From Verrucomicrobia bacterium LW23 (GTDB lineage Bacteria > Verrucomicrobiota > Verrucomicrobiia > Methylacidiphilales > UBA1321), in contig QAZA01000024.1 in assembly GCA_003054695.1 (NCBI GenBank), forward strand, positions 1-64,000: DNA of 64,000 nt, read 5' to 3'. The position numbers and the translations under genes were made by a program. How positions within the stretch are numbered: position 1 is the first letter of the stretch; each line of letters starts with the position of its first letter. Below the pieces are notes generated by a model. It saw nothing but the letters and a program-made list of their open reading frames with translations. It ran no database searches and was not told the origin of the DNA. This document shows, one piece after another, positions 25,112 to 33,257 of this stretch.

Positions 25112-27019
25112 ATGTTGATTTCGCCTGCCGCCCCTCTGCAAGGGCCTGCCTCCGGCCTCCCGGCCTCCGCGCAACCGTCGCGCTGGTGGGCCTGCCTGGC
25201 CCTGCTGGCACTCTTGATGCTGGGCGGCGCAGCCACGGCGGCGCACGCGCAAATGACAGTGCGGGCCATGATCACGCCCAAGGAGATCAAGTTAGGCCGC
25301 GGCGCCTTTCTGGACGTTACCGTGGAAGGCGCGGGCAGCCCGGTTATCGAAGTAGTTGCGGTGGATGGACTTAAGATTGACGAAATCAGCACGGAAACGC
25401 TCGAGGTCGTCAACAACGGCATCCGCACGGACACCCACATTTACCGCTACCTGGTGCAACCCCTGCGCGAGGGCGATTTCACCATCCCCGCCGTCGTCGT
25501 CAAGGCGGGCACCACCACGGTGCGTTCGGCCCCCGTCAACCTGCGCGTACTGCCGGCCACACGCTCGTCGTCGCGGCTGACAACAACGGCGCCTTCCGCG
25601 ACAACAACAACGCCCGGCGCCACCGCAACGGGCCGCGCCAGTCCCGCCCGCACCGCCGCACCCGCCGGGCAGGGCCGCGAGGCGCTGCTGGAGCTGGTGA
25701 TGCCCCGGCACGAGCTGTATGTAGGCGAGCTTATCCCCGTTTCGCTCAAGCTCTACACCACCACCTCCAACCACTCCATCCGCAACCTCAGCGGCCTGCC
25801 CACCCTTACCAGCGACGCATTCTCCCTTACCAAGCTGACAGGCGACCCCACCCGGGCCAACGACGTAGTGGACGGCGACTACTACAACGTGCTGACCTGG
25901 GAGAGCTCCCTCTCCCCCGTCAAAGCCGGCGACTTTGAAGTCGGTATGCAGGCCGACCTACAAATGCTGGAGCGCACCCGCGTGCCCGTGGGGCCGGACA
26001 AAGATCCGCGCTACATGATGTGGATGCAACGCCTGGTGGACCGCAAGTTCAAAAGCCCCGCCAATAAGGTTAAAGTGCTGCCGCTGCCCGCCGCCGGCCG
26101 GCCGGCCACCTTTACCGGCGCCGTAGGGCAGTTTCAGGTAAGCGCCACCGCCAGCCCCGCGCGCGTCTCCGTAGGGGAGCCCGTAATGCTGCGCTTTGAA
26201 GTATGGGGCACCGGCAATTTTGACCGCGTGAACGCCCCTGTCGGCGCCCCCATGGACGGCTGGAAGCTCTACCCCTCCTCCGCCAAACCGCAGGTGGACG
26301 AAGCAACCGGCACCACCGGGCGCAAAATTTTTGAGATAGCCGCCGTGCCGACCAAAGGCGGGTTGCCCGGCCTTATGCCGTTCAGCTTCAGCTACTTCGA
26401 TCCCAAAACGCGCAAGTACATCAGCCAGGATGTTGTGATGCCGCGCATCACCATCCAGGGCGAATCCGCCCCGCGCGATCCCGCTCCCGACGCGCCCCGA
26501 CGCGCGGGCGAGCCCGAACCCGCGCCGCTCGATCCCCTTGGCATCGCGCCCATCCGCACGCAGCTCTCCCCCTTCGTGGCTTCCCTCACGCCGGTGGCTC
26601 TCGACCCCGTCTACATGGCCGGTCACCTGGCTCCCCTCGCCTTCTTTGCCTTTGCGCTGTTGATGGGCCGGCGCCGCAGCTACCTGCAAGGCGCGGACTA
26701 CAAGCGCACATCTGCCCTGCGCCAGCAGTACCGCTCCCAGCAACGGCTGATGGACGACGCCGTGGCGCGCGACGACTCAGCCGCGTTTTTCACGGCGGCG
26801 AAGGCGGCTCTGCAGTTGCAACTGGCTTATAAATGGAAACTTAAGCCTGGCGAGATTACCATGCAGCTTGTCGAGGAACGCGACCCGGCGATTGCCGAGG
26901 AGATCCACGTTATCTTTGACAAAGCCGACGAGCTTGCCTACGCCGGCCCCAGCGCCGACGCCTACTCCCTGCGCGACTGGAAGCAGATGGTAGAGTCACA
27001 ACTGGATGCGTTGCAATAA
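25112..27019 (+). CDS. BatD-like membrane protein
   Basis: This 635-residue protein has an N-terminal signal or anchor helix (WWACLALLALLMLGG, about residues 25-42). Beta-rich repeats follow, beginning QMTVRAMITPKEIKLGRGAF, which is the hallmark start of BatD (oxygen-tolerance, DUF/BatD) proteins. A Thr/Ala-rich linker lies at about 155-185, then YVGELIPVSLKLY and VSVGEPVMLRFEVWGTGNFD mark further Ig-like repeats. A C-terminal transmembrane helix (LAPLAFFAFALLM, about 505-520) precedes a cytoplasmic helical tail. BatD proteins work with VWA-domain BatA/BatB and a MoxR ATPase in the envelope. Those partners are not here, but the next gene is BatE-like, so this is a partial bat cluster. Confidence 0.87.
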   Translation: MLISPAAPLQGPASGLPASAQPSRWWACLALLALLMLGGAATAAHAQMTVRAMITPKEIKLGRGAFLDVTVEGAGSPVIEVVAVDGLKIDEISTETLEVVNNGIRTDTHIYRYLVQPLREGDFTIPAVVVKAGTTTVRSAPVNLRVLPATRSSSRLTTTAPSATTTTPGATATGRASPARTAAPAGQGREALLELVMPRHELYVGELIPVSLKLYTTTSNHSIRNLSGLPTLTSDAFSLTKLTGDPTRANDVVDGDYYNVLTWESSLSPVKAGDFEVGMQADLQMLERTRVPVGPDKDPRYMMWMQRLVDRKFKSPANKVKVLPLPAAGRPATFTGAVGQFQVSATASPARVSVGEPVMLRFEVWGTGNFDRVNAPVGAPMDGWKLYPSSAKPQVDEATGTTGRKIFEIAAVPTKGGLPGLMPFSFSYFDPKTRKYISQDVVMPRITIQGESAPRDPAPDAPRRAGEPEPAPLDPLGIAPIRTQLSPFVASLTPVALDPVYMAGHLAPLAFFAFALLMGRRRSYLQGADYKRTSALRQQYRSQQRLMDDAVARDDSAAFFTAAKAALQLQLAYKWKLKPGEITMQLVEERDPAIAEEIHVIFDKADELAYAGPSADAYSLRDWKQMVESQLDALQ

Positions 27020-27071
27020 GTTGCGCTTTCCATCCCTTCACGACACACAGCCCGCTGACTGATTTTTGCAG

Positions 27072-27947
27072 ATGACGGATTTTCTTCCCAACACGTACCC
27101 CTTCCGCGCTCCCGCTCCCGGCGCGCCGCGCTTACGCCCGGGCGCCGCGCTTTTCTCGCTCGCGCTGGTGTTTGTGCTCGTGCTCAGCTTTTTTGCCGGG
27201 CTACCTCTCGTCGCAACATCGGCCGCTGCCGCCGAAGCCCCGGAGTCGCTCTTTGCCCAGGGAAACAAGCTGTACCAGGAGAAGAAGTACACCGAAGCCG
27301 CCGCGGCCTACGAGAAGGTGATTCAGCAGAACGGCTTTAGCGCCAACGTGTTGCTTAACCTCGGCAACGCGTGCCTTAAGGATAAACAATACGGCCGCGC
27401 CATCCTGGCCTTCGAGCGCGCCGCCCGCCTGGCTCCTGCGGACGCGGAAATAACCCGCAACCTCTCCATCGCCCGGCAAGAGGCGGGTCTGCCGGTAACG
27501 AAGACGCCATGGTGGCTGGCCATCCTTAAACGCTTCAGCGCCAACGACTGGGCGTACGCCTTCAGCGGGACGTTTGCCTTGCTGTGGATCATCGCCGGCA
27601 TCTCCCTGTGGCGGCCGGAGTCGTGCCGTTTGCTTGGCGTGTCCGATGCCGGGCAGCTCCGCTTCTGGCGCGCCTCGGTCTGCCTCGTCGCCTTCGCGTG
27701 CTTCCTGCTGCTCGCCGCCCTGGCGGTGTCGCTTCAACCGCGATTCGACGCCGTGGTGCTGAAAGCCGGCCCCGCCTTCATCTCGCCCATCGAAAACGCC
27801 GCCGACATGTTCCAGCTAAGCGAAGGCGAGATCGTGAACGTCGAAGGCAAAAGCAGCACCTACTACTACGCCCGCAACATCAAAGGCGAAGGCGGCTGGA
27901 TCCCCAGCTCGCGCATGGAACCGATCGTGCCGGATATCCTGCGCTAG
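27072..27947 (+). CDS. BatE-like TPR and SH3-domain membrane protein
   Basis: This protein has 291 residues from the ATG at 27072; a TTG two codons before it is possible. A hydrophobic segment (LFSLALVFVLVLSFFAGL) is followed by two to three TPR units at about 55-140, with the signatures AQGNKLYQEKKYTEAAAAYE, VLLNLGNACLKDKQYGRAIL and FERAARLAP. Two more membrane helices (TFALLWIIAGISLW and ACFLLLAALAV) lead to a C-terminal SH3_3-like domain (SEGEIVNVEGKSSTYYYAR, GEGGWIPSSRMEPI). This matches the usual BatE layout and fits the upstream BatD, 52 bp away on the same strand. A 23-bp inverted-repeat element starts 5 bp after the stop codon. Confidence 0.85.
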   Translation: MTDFLPNTYPFRAPAPGAPRLRPGAALFSLALVFVLVLSFFAGLPLVATSAAAAEAPESLFAQGNKLYQEKKYTEAAAAYEKVIQQNGFSANVLLNLGNACLKDKQYGRAILAFERAARLAPADAEITRNLSIARQEAGLPVTKTPWWLAILKRFSANDWAYAFSGTFALLWIIAGISLWRPESCRLLGVSDAGQLRFWRASVCLVAFACFLLLAALAVSLQPRFDAVVLKAGPAFISPIENAADMFQLSEGEIVNVEGKSSTYYYARNIKGEGGWIPSSRMEPIVPDILR

Positions 27948-27951
27948 TGCA

Positions 27952-28080
27952 TCGGCAAGGATCTATTTTAGGATGAGACGTGTATGGACGGGGAATGTCC
28001 GAGAACCTCGAAGAGGTTGTCAGAGCCTTGCGAACATCTCTTCTTGAACCGCCCTAATCCTAAAATAGATCCTTGCCGAA
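27952..28080. repeat. 129-bp unit with perfect 23-bp inverted ends
   Basis: TCGGCAAGGATCTATTTTAG and three more bases at 27952-27974 are the exact reverse complement of 28058-28080. The 83-bp interior contains smaller dyads (GGAC/GTCC, ACCTC/GAGGT) and no frame. The build is that of a small non-autonomous transposable element or a long-range hairpin. The interior 14-mer TTGTCAGAGCCTTG recurs inverted at 40319-40332. Confidence 0.8.
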
Positions 28081-28129
28081 ACACTAGTCTCCTAAGTCAG
28101 AAATACGTATCATTAGCTTGCTACCCCCT

Positions 28130-28241
28130 GTTCCGCCCTTTGTGTCTTCGTGTCTTGGTGGTTAATGTTCCCCTCCTCTCCGCGAAAATGGGAATGGGGA
28201 TTGTTTAACCACAAAGACACAAAGGCACGAAGGGGCGGAAC
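28130..28241. repeat. CACGAAG-type palindromic repeat, copy 1
   Basis: The left arm (28130-28165) reads GTTCCGCCCTTTGTGTCTTC and onward to GGTGGTTAA. The right arm (28205-28241) is TTAACCACAAAGACACAAAG and onward to GGGCGGAAC. The arms are about 85% complementary and each is built from 8-9-bp units like ACAAAGAC/ACACGAAG. Related palindromes occur at 40201-40300, 41839-42300 and 43415-43521. Confidence 0.85.
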
Positions 28242-28293
28242 GGAACCATTGGCCCGCCTACCCCCCTCGCCCGGCCCGGATCGAATGCCTGGT

Positions 28294-29259
28294 TTACACC
28301 AAACCAACGGCTTCCAGCGCGGCGTTCAGCGTCGGCTCGGCAAGCTCGCGGGCGCGGCTGGCGCCGGTTTGCAGGATGTCGTCGACGTCGTCGGGGCGGT
28401 GGAGGTAGTGCTGGTAGCGTTCGCGCATGGGGGCCAGGTAGGCTTGCAGTTTGGACAGCAGCTGCTTCTTGTAGTCGCCATAGCCGCGGCCGCCGCGCTG
28501 CATGTCGGCCACAAATGCGGCGTGCTCGTCCGGGGTGCTGACGAGCTTGTGAAGCTCCACTAAGGTGCTGCCTTCCACGGGCTTAGGCTGGTCGATCGGC
28601 GTGGAATCCGTCGGGATGCCCATCACGCCTTTCTTGAACTTCGCCTCGTCGCCAAACAGCTCCAGCGTGTTGTTGTAGCTTTTGGACATCTTGCGGCCGT
28701 CCAGGCCAGTGATGGTGGCCACCTCTTCCTGAATGCGGGGCTCCGGCAGCTTAAATACTTGCTTGCCAAAGGCTTCGTTAAATTTCACGGCCATGTCGCG
28801 CGCCACCTCCAGGTGCTGCTTCTGGTCCTTACCCACGGGCACCACGTCGGCGCCGTAGAGGAGGATGTCGGCGGCCATCAGTACAGGGTAGGCAAACAGG
28901 CCGTGGTTGGGGGAGAACCCTTGCACCACCTTGTCCTTATAGCTCACGCAGCGCTCCAGCAGGCCCATGGGGGTGACGCAGGAGAGCAGCCAGGCCAGCT
29001 CGTGCACCTCCGGCACTGCGCTTTGGCGGAAAAAAGTGGCTTTCTCCGGGTCCAGCCCGCACGCCAGCCAGCCCAGCGCAACCTCGCGCACGTAGGTGTG
29101 GAGCTCCTCACGGTTTTGCACCGTGGTAAGGGCATGGTAATCCGCAATAAAGTAAACCGTCTCCCCTTCGTCCTGCAGGTTAATGGCCGCGCGCATGGCG
29201 CCGAAATAGTTGCCGAGGTGAAGGTGACCAGAGGGTTTAACGCCCGTGAGAAAACGCAT
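28294..29259 (-). CDS. trpS: Tryptophanyl-tRNA synthetase
   Basis: This 321-residue class I aminoacyl-tRNA synthetase charges tRNA-Trp in the cytoplasm. The HIGH-type motif is PSGHLHLGNYFGA at residues 9-21, and the KMSKS motif is GRKMSKSYNN at about 195-204. YFIADYHALTT and AADILLYGADVVPVGKDQKQ are conserved active-site stretches that hold the tryptophan pocket. Length and motif order are normal for a bacterial enzyme. It is a single gene with gene-free spacers on both sides and no visible leader peptide or tRNA-binding T-box. Confidence 0.97.
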   Translation of the reverse strand: MRFLTGVKPSGHLHLGNYFGAMRAAINLQDEGETVYFIADYHALTTVQNREELHTYVREVALGWLACGLDPEKATFFRQSAVPEVHELAWLLSCVTPMGLLERCVSYKDKVVQGFSPNHGLFAYPVLMAADILLYGADVVPVGKDQKQHLEVARDMAVKFNEAFGKQVFKLPEPRIQEEVATITGLDGRKMSKSYNNTLELFGDEAKFKKGVMGIPTDSTPIDQPKPVEGSTLVELHKLVSTPDEHAAFVADMQRGGRGYGDYKKQLLSKLQAYLAPMRERYQHYLHRPDDVDDILQTGASRARELAEPTLNAALEAVGLV

Positions 29260-29617
29260 AACCCCTACAATGCATCATTGTGGCGTATTTTGTCCAGTAA
29301 GGATAAAAGAGCAAAGGCCCTCCCCGCCCTCGCACGGGGCGAAAAACAGGCCCTGTGCAGGCTGGCAAAAGCGGCGAGGTGGAAGCTGCGAAAGCGGCGA
29401 CGACGGCTTCTGCACCGACTGCAAGACTCTCAGCTATAAAGACTTGGCACTATTTACCTGTAAGCATGGACCGTGCCGCAAATCCCCCAATCCCCACTTG
29501 CCGTGCCGAAAATTAGACGAATCGTTGCAAAGAAAAATTTTTTGCGGAAATCACACCCGCACCGCGTTCCGCCCCATGCAGGCGGCGGAACGCACGCGTA
29601 AAGCCCAGCTGATTTCC
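29260..29617. other. Gene-free spacer
   Basis: Between trpS and the rhamnulokinase gene I see no gene, tRNA or repeat. A run AAAAATTTTTT at about 29534-29544 is the only AT-rich element. Confidence 0.5.
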
Positions 29618-31114
29618 CTAATCCAGCAGCGGCAGCGCCTCAAAGCGCGTGCGCGCCGCCTCCCAGGCCGCCGCCAGCTCCGCGCGCGGGCTAAAGCGTT
29701 GCACCAGGAAGGAGTTACGCACCACGGCCCGTTGCGCGTCCCGATCCGCCAGATGCCCCAGCGCTGTGGCCTGGATCAGGATATTGCCCACCGCCGTCGC
29801 CTCCTGCGGGCCGGCCAGCACCTCCAGGCCCGTGGCATCAGCCGTCAGCTGATTCAGCAGGATGTTTCGGCAGCCGCCACCGACAATGTGCAGGCGCCTC
29901 AGGCTGCGGCCCGTTGCCGCCTGCATATTCGTCACCGTTTTGCCATACAGCAGCGCCAGGCTCTCCAGCACGCAGCGGATCGTCGCGCCTTCGTCGTCGG
30001 GCACCGGCTGGCCGGTCTGGCGGCAGTAATCGCGCACCGCCTCCACCATGTTATCGCTGCGCTGAAAACGGGGGCTGTCCGGGTGGATGAGCGACTTGAG
30101 CGGCGCGGCGGCCTCGGCCATTTGCGCCAGTTCCTCGTAGCTGAACTCGTGGCCGGCCTCCAGCCAGGCGCGGCGACAGTTTTGCACAACCCACAGGCCC
30201 ACAATGTTTTTGAGAAAGCGCGTGGTGTGGCCGTAGCCCTGCTCGTTGGTAAAATTGTACTTTTCGGACTCCGCATTAATAATAGGCGTCGCACTCTCGA
30301 TGCCCAGCAGCGACCATGTGCCACTGCTCAGGTAGGCCCAGTCCTCGGCCTTCGAGTCCTCCGCCGGCACGGCCGCCACGGCGGCGCCCGTATCGTGCGA
30401 GCACGAGGCGACAACTTTTGTCCCCTCCCACACCGGGCTGTCGCCCAGCTCGGCGGTCAGCGGCCCCAGCACGGTGCCGCTCGGTACCACCTTAGGGAAC
30501 ACGCGAGCGGGGATGCCCAGCTTATCCTGCAGTACGGTGGACCACGCCTGCCTGACGGGGTTGTAGATCTGCGTTGTGGAAGCGAGGGATTCCTCCGCCG
30601 CAACAACGCCGGAGAACAGGTAATTGATGTAATCGCCAATAAGCACAAATTGCGTAGCGATGTCTACAATGGCTTTACGATGCAACACATCGCCCAGCAA
30701 CTGGTAGACGGTATTGATCTCCATGAACTGGATGCCCGTCTCCGCAAAAATCAGCTCGGCCGGGGCCAGGGCGGTAGCTTTTTTCAGCATGCCCAGGTTG
30801 CGCGTGTCGCGATAGTGGTAGGGCAGCGTCAGCATCGGCTCGCCGTCCGTAAGCCACACGTAATCAACGCCCCAGGAGTCGCAGCTGACCGACGCGATGG
30901 GCTTGCCGAGGGCGGCCGCCTTTTTGCAGCCGGCGCGCAGTTCGTCAGCAATGCGCACTACATCCCAGCGCCACGTGCCGTTTACCACACTGTGGCCGGT
31001 GGGGAACCGATGAATCTCATCCAGGAGAAGGCGGTTGTCCTCCAGGGTGCCAAGGATAATACGGCCGCTTTCCGCGCCGAGGTCGAATGCGAGATAATGC
31101 TGGGCAGCAGGCAT
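29618..31114 (-). CDS. rhaB: Rhamnulokinase (FGGY family)
   Basis: This 498-residue protein is an FGGY carbohydrate kinase. The N-terminal phosphate-1 loop is LAFDLGAESGR. SCDSWGVDYVWL and YRDTRN sit in the sugar-binding domain, LIGDYINYLFSG and SLASTTQIYN follow, and SHDTGAAVAAVPA and YLSSGTWSLLG form the ATP-side motifs. GGGCRNILLNQLTADATG is the C-terminal adenosine motif. This pattern is specific to rhamnulokinase (RhaB), which phosphorylates L-rhamnulose to L-rhamnulose 1-phosphate. No rhamnose isomerase or aldolase is adjacent. The gene stands alone. Confidence 0.9.
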   Translation of the reverse strand: MPAAQHYLAFDLGAESGRIILGTLEDNRLLLDEIHRFPTGHSVVNGTWRWDVVRIADELRAGCKKAAALGKPIASVSCDSWGVDYVWLTDGEPMLTLPYHYRDTRNLGMLKKATALAPAELIFAETGIQFMEINTVYQLLGDVLHRKAIVDIATQFVLIGDYINYLFSGVVAAEESLASTTQIYNPVRQAWSTVLQDKLGIPARVFPKVVPSGTVLGPLTAELGDSPVWEGTKVVASCSHDTGAAVAAVPAEDSKAEDWAYLSSGTWSLLGIESATPIINAESEKYNFTNEQGYGHTTRFLKNIVGLWVVQNCRRAWLEAGHEFSYEELAQMAEAAAPLKSLIHPDSPRFQRSDNMVEAVRDYCRQTGQPVPDDEGATIRCVLESLALLYGKTVTNMQAATGRSLRRLHIVGGGCRNILLNQLTADATGLEVLAGPQEATAVGNILIQATALGHLADRDAQRAVVRNSFLVQRFSPRAELAAAWEAARTRFEALPLLD

Positions 31115-31331
31115 AATGGATTAGAAAGCGCGCGTATGGCTGCGAAAAGGGCCGCCTGATGCAATCCGTTGATCCGGGCCGCTTCTCAGTGCGCCGCGCG
31201 AAAACGCACATCAAACGCGAGCAGTGCCGCCTTGGCGAGAAAAAACATGGCTTCCCCCCAAGAATGGGGCGGTGCCCAGGAAGTCGGAGACGGGCGCAGG
31301 GGCACAAAGGTTTGCAACTTATGTTGCAGCA

Positions 31332-32033
31332 TTACGGACGAAGCTCCTGATACATGGTATTAGGATTAGCAACAAATGTAGGCGGGATAAAATTCTTAAC
31401 AACACCACTCTTATCCCGTGGAGACTTGATCTGCACCGTATTATTATTGTAATACACATTAACTACTGCTTTCCCCCATATTCCTGTATCTAAAAGTGTA
31501 AGATCAGAAGCTCCACTTCGCTGAATTACAAGCGGAGTATTACCACTATTCCATACGATAGGAACGTAGTCATCATCCGCCATACTTACGCCCACAACCT
31601 TCCCGTCTTCCACCGCACACATGTAGTTATAGCCTACATTCTCGCTTCTGAAGTGGCCGATCTTCGCGAGGTCGGCTTTTACTTTTCCCTTACCCGGTGC
31701 AAAGACAAGGTCGGTCGTGCGAAAGGCTCGTATCGAGTACAAATAGGTGAAAACATCTGTAGACGACGTCGCTATTTGTCTTCCGTCTTTTGTTATCGGA
31801 AATCTTTCTCCGCCCTCGTCTGATGCAACAGCCGTCAGTACCATGCCTAACTGTCGGATATTCTGCAGATCCGCATGTTTAGGAGAATGACCGCCGCAAG
31901 CGCAAGTCATCATGAGCGGAGTAAGGATAATAATAGGTACAACGACTACCACCATCCAAAGTATTATGCGAACCAGGAGATCTATACCACGTGTTGCATA
32001 TGTAGCAACAATGCTGTCTTCGCTTGTTATCAT
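31332..32033 (-). CDS. Pseudopilin-like membrane protein
   Basis: This 233-residue protein has one N-terminal membrane helix (IILWMVVVVVPIIIL, about residues 22-36). A segment follows (LQNIRQLGMVLTAVASDEGG) that resembles the post-helix region of DUF1559-like pseudopilins (N-L-R-Q-L-G...D-x-G-G-R-F-P), and there is a globular domain with SENVGYNYMCAVEDGK. The classical FTLIE cleavage motif is missing. It starts 9 bp after the stop of a small gene that does carry that motif, so the two are likely an operon. GC is noticeably lower than in the flanking genes. I cannot give a specific function; minor pilin or secretion pseudopilin is likely. Confidence 0.65.
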   Translation of the reverse strand: MITSEDSIVATYATRGIDLLVRIILWMVVVVVPIIILTPLMMTCACGGHSPKHADLQNIRQLGMVLTAVASDEGGERFPITKDGRQIATSSTDVFTYLYSIRAFRTTDLVFAPGKGKVKADLAKIGHFRSENVGYNYMCAVEDGKVVGVSMADDDYVPIVWNSGNTPLVIQRSGASDLTLLDTGIWGKAVVNVYYNNNTVQIKSPRDKSGVVKNFIPPTFVANPNTMYQELRP

Positions 32034-32042
32034 GGCATTGCT

Positions 32043-32285
32043 TTACCAGTTAGCGGTTGACCCGACTGTGGGCGTATAGTCGGAGCGCTCAGGCTGAAGC
32101 GCATAGTAATCCATACCGGGCAGGCCCACATATGTGTCCGGCACAAAGCCGACAACCAGGGCGATCACGACCACGGTGATGAGCACCATAACTTCGACCA
32201 GCGTAAACCACGGCTTCGCGGGCAGAGGCGGCGGCGTGCTCAAACCCTTGCGCACAATGTAACACATTGCAGCATCAGGCTTCAA
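32043..32285 (-). CDS. Small prepilin-like protein
   Basis: This 80-residue protein has PWFTLVEVMVLITVVVIALV at about residues 25-44, a type IV prepilin signal (F-T-L-V-E followed by a hydrophobic helix). The mature part after cleavage would be only about 50 residues. It is directly upstream of the larger pseudopilin-like gene, with 9 bp between them. Either it is a mini-pilin, or it is the displaced start of a once larger pilin gene. No prepilin peptidase or assembly ATPase is in the window. Confidence 0.6.
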   Translation of the reverse strand: MKPDAAMCYIVRKGLSTPPPLPAKPWFTLVEVMVLITVVVIALVVGFVPDTYVGLPGMDYYALQPERSDYTPTVGSTANW

Positions 32286-32322
32286 GCCAATAAACTATAG
32301 CATCACCACCGAAGATTCACCC

Positions 32323-33195
32323 TCAATCCCAAGAGCTTGTGAACACGTGCCTTACGGAAACCGGGCCACCGGGAAAGTAGAAGGTTTTACTAAAGCTAAA
32401 AGTGCCGTGGGCGGAATTCCACCGAAGCAGCGTCGGCGCAGCGCCCGGGGCCGTGGGGTCCAGGTTGGGATCGTAAATCGCAAGCTGGAAGTCACGCGGC
32501 GTGGCGGCAGAGGTCGTGCCGCCTTTGCGTAAGTCTTTGACACTGTAAGCGATAACCGCGTGGTTGATGTTCAGGCTGGGGAAGTTGGCCAGCCAGAGGA
32601 TCGCCGGCTCCCCCCGCCCCAGCTGGGCGCGCAGCTCGGCCGCAAGGCGGCGCTGATCGGCAGCGGAAGGCTTAAACGGCAACGCCAGGTTGCCCGGGCG
32701 GAAGTAGGTGGGCCAACCGAGGCCAAGGTTGGCGCGGATAGCACGGCCCTGCGCGGCGGAGAAGGCGCGCAGGTTGGCGTAGCCGGGGATGACAATGCGC
32801 TCGCCACGCGGTAAAGCATTGCGCCACACGGAGATACGCGCCACGCGGCGAACCAGCGCGGCGTACTCCTTCTCCGAAACTTTCGGCCGCGAAGGCTCGA
32901 AGCGTGCAAACTTCCAGAACTGCATCACGCCGCGCGACATGACAAAGCAGCGCCGGTTGTAGCTCTCCGCACCGGCCGGCCGGGCCGCGGTGCCCTTCCC
33001 GTGCGCAGCCGGGTCGGGCCGGGAGACAGCTTTGCCATCGCTATAGTGCCACACGGTCTCGTTGCAAAAGGCGAGCGTATCGCGCTGCGGCGAGAAAGCC
33101 CGATCGGGAGCGGCGGTGGACGCGAGGGGCGTAAGGCAAAACAAGGCGGCGGCAGCGGCGATCAGAGAGAAGGCCGTACGGAATAAGTTGTTCAT
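32323..33195 (-). CDS. Exported protein, possible papain-fold cysteine peptidase
   Basis: This protein has 290 residues from the ATG at 33195, which gives a good signal peptide (TAFSLIAAAAALFCLTPLAS) with cleavage near TAA-PDR. Its mature part has NRRCFVMSRGVMQFWKFARF, then a helical middle, then NINHAVIAYSVKD and LAIYDPNLD. A Cys followed by an aromatic and M-S, a later H-A-V-x-A-Y strand and a Y-D-P-N turn are the arrangement of C39/papain-like peptidases, so Cys, His and Asp/Asn would form a triad. This is inferred from motifs alone. It faces the SGNH and MOSC genes and has no obvious operon partner. Confidence 0.6.
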   Translation of the reverse strand: MNNLFRTAFSLIAAAAALFCLTPLASTAAPDRAFSPQRDTLAFCNETVWHYSDGKAVSRPDPAAHGKGTAARPAGAESYNRRCFVMSRGVMQFWKFARFEPSRPKVSEKEYAALVRRVARISVWRNALPRGERIVIPGYANLRAFSAAQGRAIRANLGLGWPTYFRPGNLALPFKPSAADQRRLAAELRAQLGRGEPAILWLANFPSLNINHAVIAYSVKDLRKGGTTSAATPRDFQLAIYDPNLDPTAPGAAPTLLRWNSAHGTFSFSKTFYFPGGPVSVRHVFTSSWD

Positions 33196-33257
33196 GTGGA
33201 AAGTGATAGGCGCAAACTTCAATCTCTGGCTTAGCGGGCTTAAAGGGCTTGGCGTGC

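Noticed and set aside
29246-31159. 637-codon plus frame opposite the rhamnulokinase
   Set aside because: It is a His/Arg/Gln-rich shadow of a well-defined kinase gene.
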